Notes under the pieces: generated by a model | Seen by the model: only the letters and a program-made list of their open reading frames with translations | The model's database searches: none | Told to the model about the DNA's origin: nothing | Shown here: piece after piece, positions 1 to 5,819 of the stretch | Layout: every line of letters begins with the position of its first letter | Numbering within the stretch: the stretch's first letter is position 1 | NCBI GenBank assembly: GCA_007123575.1 | Contig: SKKV01000245.1 | Span: 1 to 5,852, forward strand | DNA length: 5,852 nucleotides | From: Wenzhouxiangella sp. | Lineage (GTDB): Bacteria; Pseudomonadota; Gammaproteobacteria; Xanthomonadales; Wenzhouxiangellaceae | Reading direction: 5' to 3' | Translations under genes and position numbers: made by a program

Positions 1-657
1 CGCCTGCTTGAGCGTGCCGCCCGCGTCAATGCCGATTACGTTGAAAAGATGACCAACGGCAAGGTCACCGGCAAGACCGGTTCACTGACCGCGCTGCCGA
101 TCATTGAAACCCAGGCTGGCGACGTCTCGGCTTTCGTTCCGACCAACGTGATCTCGATTACCGACGGCCAGATCTTCTTGGAAACCGACCTGTTCAACGC
201 CGGTATTCGTCCGGCCATCAACGCCGGCCTGTCGGTCTCGCGTGTGGGTGGTGCGGCCCAGACCAAGATCATCAAGAAGCTCGGCGGCGGTGTCCGTCTG
301 GCCCTGGCCCAGTACCGCGAGCTGGCGGCGTTCTCGCAGTTCGCCTCCGACCTTGATGAGGCCACCCGCAAGCAGCTCGAGCGCGGTCAGCGCATCACCG
401 AGCTGATGAAGCAGCCGCAGTATTCACCGCTGTCGGTGGCCGAAATGGCCGTCAGCCTGTTCTCCGGCAACGAAGGCTACCTGGATGATCTGCCGCTGGG
501 CAAGGTTGTGGCCTTTGAGCGCGCGCTGCTTGACCACATGGCCAACACCCACCAGGAACTGCTGGACAAGATCAATGCCAGCGGCGACTGGAATGACGAG
601 CTGGCTGCGGAAATGAAAGCCGCCCTGGACGACTTCAAGGCAACGGGCAGTTGGTAA
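1..657 (+). CDS. atpA: ATP synthase F1 subunit alpha, C-terminal part (5' end outside window)
   Basis: This is the last 218 codons of the alpha subunit of F1Fo ATP synthase, open in frame from base 1 and ending at TAA 655-657. Alpha alternates with beta in the cytoplasmic hexamer and carries non-catalytic nucleotide sites. The fragment opens with RLLERAARVNADYVEK, then shows the highly conserved TGSLTALPIIETQAGD and FVPTNVISITDGQIFLE stretches. The SVSRVGGAAQTK motif contains the arginine finger (codon 241-243) that reaches into the neighbouring beta catalytic site. The C-terminal helical domain runs from about ALAQYRELAAFSQFASDLD to the terminal ATGSW, close to the E. coli ending. From recalled E. 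coli numbering, the fragment corresponds to about residues 296-513, so the complete protein would have the usual length. The nucleotide-binding P-loop lies upstream of the window. No frameshift or oddity is seen, and atpG follows after 68 bases. Confidence 0.98.
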   Translation, partial: RLLERAARVNADYVEKMTNGKVTGKTGSLTALPIIETQAGDVSAFVPTNVISITDGQIFLETDLFNAGIRPAINAGLSVSRVGGAAQTKIIKKLGGGVRLALAQYRELAAFSQFASDLDEATRKQLERGQRITELMKQPQYSPLSVAEMAVSLFSGNEGYLDDLPLGKVVAFERALLDHMANTHQELLDKINASGDWNDELAAEMKAALDDFKATGSW

Positions 658-725
658 CAGCGGCTGGATTTTTGCATGGTCACAATAGGCAGCTACGGCA
701 ACCAACCTAAACAAGGCATCCCATC

Positions 726-1589
726 ATGAGTGGTTCCAAGGAAATTGTCGGCAAGATCAAGAGTGTTCAGAACACGCGCAAGGTGACGCGTGCGCTGGAA
801 ATGGTCTCGGCCAGCAAGATTCGCAAGGCCCAGGACATGATGCAGGCCTCGCGACCGTATGCCCGCATGATGCGCCAGATCATCGGTCACGTGGCCCATG
901 CCAACCTGGAAACTCCGCATCCGTTTACCGTCGAGCGTGAGGAAATCAAGCGCGTCGGCTATATCGTGGTCGCCACCGATCGCGGCCTGTGCGGCGGCCT
1001 GAACAACAACATGTTCCGGCGCCTGCTGGGCGAGTTCAAGCAGTGGCAGGATCAGGGCGTGGAAGTGACCACGGTGATCATCGGTCGCAAGGCGGCCCAG
1101 TTCTTCCGGCGTCTTAAGGTCAATATCAGCGCCAGCACCCAGGATCTGGGCGAGCGCCCGCGCCTGGAGGACCTGATCGGCTCAATCAAGGTGGTGCTGG
1201 ACGACTTCCGCGAGGAGCAGCTGGACCGCTTGTTCATCAGCTATAACCACTTCGTCAATACGATGACGCAGAAGGTGACCATCGACCAGCTGCTGCCGCT
1301 GCCGCCGTCGGAAGAAGAAGAACTGAAGCAGTACTGGGACTACATTTACGAGCCCGGCCCGACGCCGCTGCTCGACGATCTGCTGGTGCGTTATATCGAG
1401 TCGATCATTTACCAGGCTACCCTGGAAAACCTGGCCAGCGAGCACGCTGCGCGCATGGTGGCGATGAAGAGCGCCTCGGACAATGCCTCGAACCTGATCG
1501 ACGATCTGAGGCTGGTCTACAACAAGGCCCGTCAGGCCGCGATTACCCAGGAAATTTCCGAAATCGTCGGCGGTGCCGCGGCGGTCTAA
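726..1589 (+). CDS. atpG: ATP synthase F1 subunit gamma
   Basis: The 287-residue gamma subunit is the central stalk. Its N- and C-terminal helices form a coiled coil inside the alpha3beta3 head and couple proton-driven rotation to catalysis. Family hallmarks are the N-terminal helix (KEIVGKIKSVQNTRKVTRAL then EMVSASKIRKAQ), the DRGLCGGLN motif at residues 85-93, WDYIYEP in the C-terminal third, and the C-terminal helix ending in LVYNKARQAAITQEISEIV plus GGAAAV. The length equals that of E. coli gamma. The ATG at 726 is chosen because it gives the standard MSGxKEI start and lies 9 bases after a modest AAGG ribosome site at 713-716. It follows atpA and precedes atpD by 64 bases, as expected in the atp operon. 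Apart from the weak ribosome site, which may help set subunit stoichiometry, it looks ordinary. Confidence 0.98.
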   Translation: MSGSKEIVGKIKSVQNTRKVTRALEMVSASKIRKAQDMMQASRPYARMMRQIIGHVAHANLETPHPFTVEREEIKRVGYIVVATDRGLCGGLNNNMFRRLLGEFKQWQDQGVEVTTVIIGRKAAQFFRRLKVNISASTQDLGERPRLEDLIGSIKVVLDDFREEQLDRLFISYNHFVNTMTQKVTIDQLLPLPPSEEEELKQYWDYIYEPGPTPLLDDLLVRYIESIIYQATLENLASEHAARMVAMKSASDNASNLIDDLRLVYNKARQAAITQEISEIVGGAAAV

Positions 1590-1653
1590 ACCGAATTGAA
1601 AACCTGGCTTTGTTCACGCTATGCAAGGCCACCAAAACCTTGAGGACGAATAA

Positions 1654-3045
1654 ATGAGTTCCGGAAATATTGTTCAGATCATCGGTGCGGTCGTTGACGT
1701 CGAGTTCCCCGCAGGCCAGGTCCCCAACGTTTACGATGCCCTCACCGTAGACGATACCGAGATCACCCTGGAAGTCCAGCAGCAGCTTGGCGACGGCATT
1801 GTCCGCACCATTGCGCTGGGTTCTACCGACGGTCTGAAGCGTCATCGTCCGGTGACCAGCACCGGCAAGCCGATCAGCGTGCCCGTGGGTCAGAAGACCC
1901 TGGGCCGGGTGATGGACGTGCTGGGCCGGCCGATCGACGATGCCGGTGACGTCGGCGCCGAGGAAGTCTGGCCGATCCACCGCCAGCCGCCGAGCTTTGA
2001 AGACCAGGCGGCCAGCAACGAGCTGCTGGAAACCGGCATCAAGGTCATTGATCTGATCTGCCCGTTCGCCAAGGGCGGCAAGGTCGGCCTGTTCGGCGGC
2101 GCCGGCGTGGGCAAGACCGTGAACATGATGGAGCTGATCCGCAACATCGCCATCGAGCACTCCGGCTACTCGGTATTTGCCGGCGTCGGTGAGCGGACCC
2201 GTGAAGGCAACGACTTCTATCATGAAATGAAGGACTCCAACGTCCTTGACAAGGTGGCCCTGGTCTACGGCCAGATGAACGAGCCGCCGGGTAACCGTCT
2301 GCGTGTCGGCCTGACCGGCCTGACCATGGCCGAGTATTTCCGCGACGAAGGTCGTGACGTGCTGATGTTCATCGACAACATCTACCGCTACACCCTGGCC
2401 GGCACCGAGGTATCGGCGCTGCTGGGTCGTATGCCGTCAGCGGTGGGTTACCAGCCGACCCTGGCCGAAGAAATGGGTGTGCTGCAGGAGCGCATCACCT
2501 CGACCCGTACCGGCTCGATCACCTCCATCCAGGCCGTTTACGTGCCTGCCGATGACTTGACCGACCCGTCACCGGCCACCACCTTTGCCCACCTTGACGC
2601 CACCGTCGTGCTGTCGCGAAATATCGCCGAGCTTGGCATTTACCCGGCCGTGGATCCGCTGGATTCCACCTCGCGCCAGCTTGATCCGCTGGTCGTTGGC
2701 CAGGAACACTACGACGTTGCCCGCAAAGTGCAGGGCACGCTGCAGCGCTACAAGGAGCTCAAGGACATCATCGCCATTCTCGGCATGGACGAGCTCAGCG
2801 AAGAAGACAAGCAGACCGTGGCTCGCGCCCGCAAGGTCGAGCGCTTCTTCAGCCAACCGTTCTTTGTCGCTGAAGTCTTTACCGGCTCGCCGGGCGTTTA
2901 TGTGTCGCTGAAAGACACCATCCGCGGCTTCAAGGGCATCGTCGATGGCGAGTACGACCACCTGCCGGAGCAGGCCTTCTACATGGTCGGCACCATCGAG
3001 CAGGCCGTCGAAAAAGGCGAGAAAATGCTGGAGAAAGCGGCCTGA
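1654..3045 (+). CDS. atpD: ATP synthase F1 subunit beta (catalytic)
   Basis: The 463-residue beta subunit makes ATP from ADP and phosphate in the cytoplasmic F1 head. The N-terminal beta-barrel begins with IVQIIGAVVDVEFP. The Walker A loop GGAGVGKT is at residues 148-155, with the catalytic lysine and threonine at 154-155. The GERTREGND motif carries the catalytic glutamate and an arginine (about residues 180-181). The Walker B strand VLMFIDNIYRYTLAGTE follows, then the adenine-contacting tyrosine at residue 330 (YPAVDPLDSTSRQ). The DELSEED lever that pushes on gamma and meets epsilon is intact at residues 379-385. The numbering runs one behind E. coli throughout, so there are no internal gaps, and it lacks the short insertion before Walker B that I recall in Xanthomonas. 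Start ATG 1654 has a TGAGGA ribosome site at 1641-1646, 7 bases away, the best in the operon. It is followed after 42 bases by atpC. Confidence 0.99.
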   Translation: MSSGNIVQIIGAVVDVEFPAGQVPNVYDALTVDDTEITLEVQQQLGDGIVRTIALGSTDGLKRHRPVTSTGKPISVPVGQKTLGRVMDVLGRPIDDAGDVGAEEVWPIHRQPPSFEDQAASNELLETGIKVIDLICPFAKGGKVGLFGGAGVGKTVNMMELIRNIAIEHSGYSVFAGVGERTREGNDFYHEMKDSNVLDKVALVYGQMNEPPGNRLRVGLTGLTMAEYFRDEGRDVLMFIDNIYRYTLAGTEVSALLGRMPSAVGYQPTLAEEMGVLQERITSTRTGSITSIQAVYVPADDLTDPSPATTFAHLDATVVLSRNIAELGIYPAVDPLDSTSRQLDPLVVGQEHYDVARKVQGTLQRYKELKDIIAILGMDELSEEDKQTVARARKVERFFSQPFFVAEVFTGSPGVYVSLKDTIRGFKGIVDGEYDHLPEQAFYMVGTIEQAVEKGEKMLEKAA

Positions 3046-3087
3046 AGCGGTCGCCCAACCCCGACTCAACGCGCATAAGAGCAGCCC

Positions 3088-3513
3088 ATGGCATCCACCA
3101 TCCACTGTGACATCGTCAGCGCTGAAGCCGAGATCTTTTCCGGCGAGGCCTCCATGGTCATCGTGCCTGGCGAGGAAGGCGATCTTGGCATCGCCCCCCG
3201 CCACGCACCCTTGTTGACCCGGCTGCGTCCCGGCCAGGTTCGCGTGATCCGGCCGGATGGCGAGGAGGAGTTTTACTTCATTTCCGGCGGCATGCTGGAA
3301 ATCCAGCCGCACGTGGTCAGCGTACTGTCGGATACCGCTCAGCGCGCCAGCGACCTCGACGAGGCCGCCGCCTTGAAGGCCAAGGAAGAGGCCGAGCGGG
3401 CTATTGCCGATCGTTCGGCCGGCATGGAGGTTGCCCAGGCGCAGGCCCAGCTTGCCCAGGCCATGGCCCAGCTGGCTGCACTGGAGCGATTCCGCAAGCA
3501 GTTGAAGAAATAG
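3088..3513 (+). CDS. atpC: ATP synthase F1 subunit epsilon
   Basis: The 141-residue epsilon subunit sits at the foot of the central stalk, binds gamma and the c-ring, and can inhibit ATP hydrolysis through its C-terminal helices. The N-terminal beta-sandwich is clear: CDIVSAEAEIFSGEA, then EEGDLGIAPRHAPLLTRLRP, then FYFISGGMLEIQPHVVSVL. The DLDEAAALKAKEEAE segment begins the C-terminal helix pair. Residues 116-131 of the second helix form an Ala-Gln rich stretch built from repeated GCCCAG or GCGCAG codon pairs, followed by a basic tail (RFRKQLKK). The length is normal. ATG 3088 gives the expected MAxxxxxDIVSAE start, though its ribosome site is poor (AAGAG at 3077-3081), which fits the need for one epsilon per three beta. 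It is the last gene of the operon and ends 24 bases before the terminator. Confidence 0.97.
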   Translation: MASTIHCDIVSAEAEIFSGEASMVIVPGEEGDLGIAPRHAPLLTRLRPGQVRVIRPDGEEEFYFISGGMLEIQPHVVSVLSDTAQRASDLDEAAALKAKEEAERAIADRSAGMEVAQAQAQLAQAMAQLAALERFRKQLKK

Positions 3514-3537
3514 ATTGGTTCTTGACGAAGAACAGGG

Positions 3538-3565
3538 AAAAAACCCGGCCTCGGCCGGGTTTTTT
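3538..3565 (+). terminator. Intrinsic terminator of the atp operon, probably bidirectional
   Basis: A run of six A, the stem CCCGGC, the tetraloop CTCG, the stem GCCGGG and six T form a perfect GC stem that the flanking A and T runs can extend. It begins 24 bases after the atpC stop. Because the A run precedes the stem and the T run follows it, the reverse transcript also has a GC stem followed by six U, so it can stop transcription from either side. No minus-strand gene lies immediately next to it. For minus-strand transcripts it could only act as a backstop behind the genes that end at 4141. Confidence 0.93.
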
Positions 3566-3573
3566 GGTTTTGA

Positions 3574-3590
3574 TGCCGATAACTTCGGCA
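3574..3590. other. Small hairpin between terminator and next promoter
   Basis: TGCCGA, five loop bases TAACT, and TCGGCA make a perfect 6-bp stem just 8 bases after the atp terminator. No T run follows it on the plus strand, so it is not a second intrinsic terminator of the usual kind. It may block 3' exonuclease entry into read-through RNA, or have no role. The stem is certain; the function is unknown. Confidence 0.4.
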
Positions 3591-3625
3591 CCCTTGATGT
3601 ATTTCAGTGTCTTATCAAGTAGCGG

Positions 3626-3657
3626 TTGATACTGTGATTGGACAAATCTGTTATTCT
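3626..3657 (+). promoter_or_regulatory. Probable sigma-70 promoter for the DUF3465 lipoprotein gene (extended -10)
   Basis: TATTCT at 3652-3657 is preceded by TG at 3649-3650, giving an extended -10 element (TGTTATTCT). TTGATA at 3626-3631 resembles a -35 box (5 of 6 consensus) but sits 20 bases upstream, longer than the ideal 17. The extended -10 could compensate. It lies between the atp terminator and the gene starting at 3681, where a promoter is needed, in an AT-richer stretch than its surroundings. Transcription would begin near 3664, leaving a very short leader. This is an inference from pattern and position only. Confidence 0.45.
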
Positions 3658-3664
3658 CGGAAAA

Positions 3665-3671
3665 AAGGAGG
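3665..3671 (+). promoter_or_regulatory. Strong ribosome binding site of the DUF3465 lipoprotein gene
   Basis: AAGGAGG lies 9 bases before the ATG at 3681 and is a full match to the anti-Shine-Dalgarno core. It is much stronger than the sites of atpG or atpC and fixes the start codon that gives a proper lipoprotein signal. Confidence 0.85.
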
Positions 3672-3680
3672 AAGACAACG

Positions 3681-4082
3681 ATGTTAAGACGCTTCGGGGT
3701 GGTCTTGATAGGTCTTCTCGTCACCTTGGGGATGGTGGGTTGTGGTAGCGAGGAACTGCAGGACAATACGCGTTTAATTGAGGCTTTCAGCGAAGGTCGC
3801 ACCGGCATATGGGTCAGTGGCCATGGTGAGGTAGTTCGCGAGCTTGGCTCAGATTCGGCCCAGCAGCGTTTCCTGCTGCGCATCGACGAGGGCCTGTCGC
3901 TTGTCGTTCGGCATCGTCCCGGTGAGAAAGGTCCAGTGCCGATCGAAAGAGGGGATATCGTTGAATTTCATGGCCGCTACGAGTTTCATGGCGGCGGTGG
4001 TGAAATTCAGCTCACCCATGCTGACCCGAGCCAGCCGGGCGGAGGCGGATGGATCAGGCACAAGGGTACGCGCTACCAATAA
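3681..4082 (+). CDS. DUF3465-family lipoprotein of unknown function
   Basis: A 133-residue protein. Residues 1-20 form a lipoprotein signal: basic MLRR, a hydrophobic core, then MVG before Cys21, which would be lipidated. Gly follows at +2, so no Asp inner-membrane retention signal is present and an outer-membrane location facing the periplasm is likely. The mature part resembles the DUF3465 family as I recall it. It has a GHGEVVREL strand near residues 47-55, QQRFLLRI at 61-68, GDIVEFHGRYEF at 91-102, THADP at 112-116, and a C-terminal GGWIRHKGTRYQ at 122-133. The strand pattern suggests a small beta-barrel, possibly OB-like, but that is inference and the biochemical role is unknown. The gene is complete, has its own probable promoter and a strong ribosome site, and is a single-gene unit. 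It follows the atp operon and converges with the repeat lipoprotein gene. The family assignment rests on remembered motifs only. Confidence 0.85.
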   Translation: MLRRFGVVLIGLLVTLGMVGCGSEELQDNTRLIEAFSEGRTGIWVSGHGEVVRELGSDSAQQRFLLRIDEGLSLVVRHRPGEKGPVPIERGDIVEFHGRYEFHGGGGEIQLTHADPSQPGGGGWIRHKGTRYQ

Positions 4083-4098
4083 ATTCAGCCATTGACCG

Positions 4099-4119
4099 GC
4101 CCCGCTTTTGATACGGGGC
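4099..4119. terminator. Inverted repeat between convergent genes, weak terminator candidate
   Basis: GCCCCG (4099-4104) and CGGGGC (4114-4119) flank a 9-base loop CTTTTGATA in the 58-base gap between two convergent stop codons. Position favours a shared terminator. However, neither strand has a T run directly after the stem: AGGGGCATGG follows on plus and CGGTCAATGG on minus. If it terminates at all it is probably inefficient or factor-assisted. Confidence 0.35.
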
Positions 4120-4140
4120 AGGGGCATGGTTTATTGCGAC

Positions 4141-4878
4141 TCAGGGCGCGTCGCCGCTGAAGAGTTTTGCCTCGGCCCCTTCAACCTCACCGATTTGTGC
4201 GTTTTCGTGCACGTACAGCTTCACCGGTCGCTGGAACACCAGAGGGCCTTCAACCCGGCAGTCCGCGCCAATGATGATGCTTGGCACCTTGCTGTCCATC
4301 CGACCGGGCCGCCGGACGCGAAGCTCGCCTTCAATCTGGCTGCCATTCGACAAGGTGACGTTGCCTGCCACCGTTTCCAGACCCGCAGCGCGCACACCGT
4401 CAAGGTTGATGTTGCCATTGGTTGTTCTGACCACCCCGCCTATTTCACTGCCCTGGCCGAGCTCAATGCCGCCGTTGACCGTGCGCAGGTCACCGTCTAT
4501 CTGAATCTGATCATCGCCGCGAACGCGACCGTTGACCGTGCCAGCATCTCCGCGAATGTGCGCCCGGCTGCCCAGACCGAGGCCGCCGTTGACCGATTCG
4601 ATACCGTCGACGCGGGCACCTGAGCCGATCCTGATCGAGCCATTGACGTTGTTGATCTTGCCAACCTGGCTTTCATCGCCGATCTGGATGCTGCCGTTGA
4701 CGTTGCTGACCTGGCCATTGACCTGGGCGCCGGTGCCCACTCGAATGGCGCCATTGACATTGGTCAGGTCGCCGTCTACCAAGCTACCGTCGGCGATATC
4801 AATGCTTTGGTTGATCGAGGTGCCGCAAGCGGCGACCAAAAAGATCAAGGCCAGAAAAACGATGGTTCTGTGCAACAT
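4141..4878 (-). CDS. Repeat-rich lipoprotein, predicted beta-solenoid (bactofilin or adhesin-like)
   Basis: A 245-residue protein of unknown function. Residues 1-17 (MLHRTIVFLALIFLVAA) end in a lipobox before Cys18, with Gly at +2, suggesting an outer-membrane lipoprotein. Residues about 26-184 are tandem repeats of 18-19 residues of the form NVNGxIxIGxGAxVxG. Asn-Gly pairs fall at 42, 61, 79, 97, 116, 135 and 154, and a degenerate Ala-Gly at 171. Such short, regular, Gly- and Asn-marked repeats with alternating hydrophobic residues are typical of a one-strand-per-turn beta-solenoid, as in polymer-forming bactofilins and DUF4097-like putative adhesins. The last 60 residues include another IIIGADCRVEG turn and a KLYVHENAQIGEV segment, with one Cys at 207. 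ATG 4878 is preferred over an in-frame TTG at 4968 because it has a good ribosome site and puts the signal at the N-terminus. It lies 86 bases downstream of ttcA on the same strand. Family membership is uncertain. Confidence 0.85.
   Translation of the reverse strand: MLHRTIVFLALIFLVAACGTSINQSIDIADGSLVDGDLTNVNGAIRVGTGAQVNGQVSNVNGSIQIGDESQVGKINNVNGSIRIGSGARVDGIESVNGGLGLGSRAHIRGDAGTVNGRVRGDDQIQIDGDLRTVNGGIELGQGSEIGGVVRTTNGNINLDGVRAAGLETVAGNVTLSNGSQIEGELRVRRPGRMDSKVPSIIIGADCRVEGPLVFQRPVKLYVHENAQIGEVEGAEAKLFSGDAP
4327..4803 (-). repeat. In-gene tandem repeats, about 54-57 bp unit, encoding NVNG solenoid turns
   Basis: Within the lipoprotein gene, plus-strand GCC(G/A)TTGAC-like words recur where the Asn-Gly pairs are encoded. 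The Gly codons lie at 4750, 4693, 4639, 4585, 4528, 4471 and 4414 (lower coordinate), spaced by 57, 54, 54, 57, 57 and 57 bases. All spacings are whole codons, so changes in repeat number would keep the frame. The copies have diverged at DNA level, which points to old duplications kept by structural constraint rather than a recent expansion. Confidence 0.85.
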
Positions 4879-4884
4879 GTTCAG

Positions 4885-4890
4885 TCCTCC
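4885..4890 (-). promoter_or_regulatory. Ribosome binding site deciding the start of the repeat lipoprotein
   Basis: On the minus strand GGAGGA ends 6 bases before the ATG at 4878. This spacing and strength select that ATG over the in-frame TTG at 4968, which would place 30 polar residues before the lipoprotein signal. Confidence 0.85.
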
Positions 4891-4964
4891 AATGGCAATC
4901 CCATGCTTCGCCAATTCTATGGTGCCCGTTGCCTCGGTTTGTTGCCAGTGCAGAAAGTCACGGT

Positions 4965-5819
4965 TCAACCTTTGCCGGAAAAGTGCTGCATGCCGGCAAA
5001 ATCGAACAAGGCCCGGTCACAGAGCTGCGACGGCGAGATGTTGCTCAAGGCCCGAAAGACGTTGATGGTTCGTCCGGGCTGTTCACGCTCCCAGGCTTCC
5101 AGCATGCGCTTGACCTTAAGTCGCTGCAGGTTTGGCTGGCTGCCGCACAGGTCGCAGGGAATGATCGGATAAGCGCGGATTTCGGCCAGCCGGGCCAGGT
5201 CCTGTTCCCGGCAATAGGCCAGTGGGCGAATGACGATATGTTCGCCACTGTCGCTTTTCAACTTCGGCGGCATGGCCTTGAGTGTGGCGCCGTGGAACAG
5301 GTTCAGAAAAAAGGTTTCGACGATATCGTCGAGGTGGTGACCCAGTGCGATCTTGGTCATGCCGTGCCGGCGCGCAAACTCGTAGAGCGTGCCGCGCCTG
5401 AGACGTGAGCACAGCCCGCAGGTGGTCTTGCCTTCCGGTAAAACGCGCTTGACGATCGAATAGGTGTCCTTCTCGATGACGTGCCACTCCACGCCCAGTG
5501 ACTCCAGGTAATCTGGCAACACATGTTCCGGAAACCCGGGCTGTTTCTGATCAAGGTTGACCGCGACCAGATCGAATGTCACCGGGGCCGACTGTCGCAG
5601 TCCCAGGAGCAGATCCAGCATCGCATAGGAGTCTTTGCCGCCGGAAAGGCAGACCATGATGCGATCCCCTTCCTCGATCATGCCGTATTCGGTCACGGCC
5701 TGCCCGACCTGGCGCCGCAGTCGTTTGACCAGCTTGTTGGCTGAATAACGCGCCTTGCGCTCCGCCGGACCGGAATCAGGATCGGACTTGATGGTCAGCG
5801 GCAGGCTGGGCATACTCAT
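4965..5819 (-). CDS. ttcA: tRNA 2-thiocytidine synthetase TtcA
   Basis: TtcA places sulfur on C32 of certain tRNAs in the cytoplasm, using ATP to activate the base and an iron-sulfur cluster as sulfur carrier. The 284-residue protein has the PP-loop SGGKDS at residues 59-64 and VNLDQKQPGFPEHVL soon after. CGLCSRLRRGTLYEFA supplies Cys134 and Cys137, followed by the GHHLDDIVETFFLN motif at 160-173. PLAYCREQDL leads to IPCDLCGSQ, where Cys222 matches the third cluster ligand known in E. coli TtcA. NVFRALSNISPSQLCD marks the C-terminal region. It is slightly shorter than E. coli TtcA (311 residues), mainly at the tail. The ATG at 5819 has GGGAAGGAT upstream, with AAGGA at 5829-5833 and 9 bases of spacing; the ATG at 5813 (Met3) is a less well spaced alternative. 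The repeat lipoprotein gene follows on the same strand and could share its transcript. Confidence 0.97.
   Translation of the reverse strand: MSMPSLPLTIKSDPDSGPAERKARYSANKLVKRLRRQVGQAVTEYGMIEEGDRIMVCLSGGKDSYAMLDLLLGLRQSAPVTFDLVAVNLDQKQPGFPEHVLPDYLESLGVEWHVIEKDTYSIVKRVLPEGKTTCGLCSRLRRGTLYEFARRHGMTKIALGHHLDDIVETFFLNLFHGATLKAMPPKLKSDSGEHIVIRPLAYCREQDLARLAEIRAYPIIPCDLCGSQPNLQRLKVKRMLEAWEREQPGRTINVFRALSNISPSQLCDRALFDFAGMQHFSGKG

Noticed and set aside
1596..1625. TTGAAA and TATGCA, 18 bases apart, as a promoter before atpD.
   Set aside because: The -10 candidate matches poorly, and internal promoters are not needed in the co-transcribed atp operon.
1543..2223. A 226-codon minus-strand open frame opposite atpG end and atpD.
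   Set aside because: Antisense to a conserved catalytic subunit, no family motif, and His/Asp/Gln-rich composition typical of a reverse-frame shadow.
2569..3591. A 340-codon open frame on the minus strand opposite atpD and atpC.
   Set aside because: It lies wholly antisense to two certain, highly conserved genes and across the terminator. Its protein has no recognisable domain, and long antisense frames are common in GC-rich DNA.
4108..4623. A 171-codon plus-strand open frame with repeated Val-Asp and Ala words, opposite the repeat lipoprotein.
   Set aside because: Its regularity is a mirror of the repeats in the minus-strand gene, which has a signal peptide, lipobox and strong ribosome site. 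This frame has none and starts inside the intergenic hairpin.
4914..4919. TAGAAT on the minus strand, a possible -10 box for the repeat lipoprotein between ttcA and its start.
   Set aside because: No acceptable -35 box at 16-18 bases and no TG extension, so co-transcription with ttcA is at least as likely.
4879..4968. Longer form of the repeat lipoprotein starting at TTG 4968, overlapping the ttcA stop as TTGA.
   Set aside because: The overlap suggests translational coupling, but it would put 30 polar residues before the signal peptide, and the ATG at 4878 has a clear GGAGGA site.
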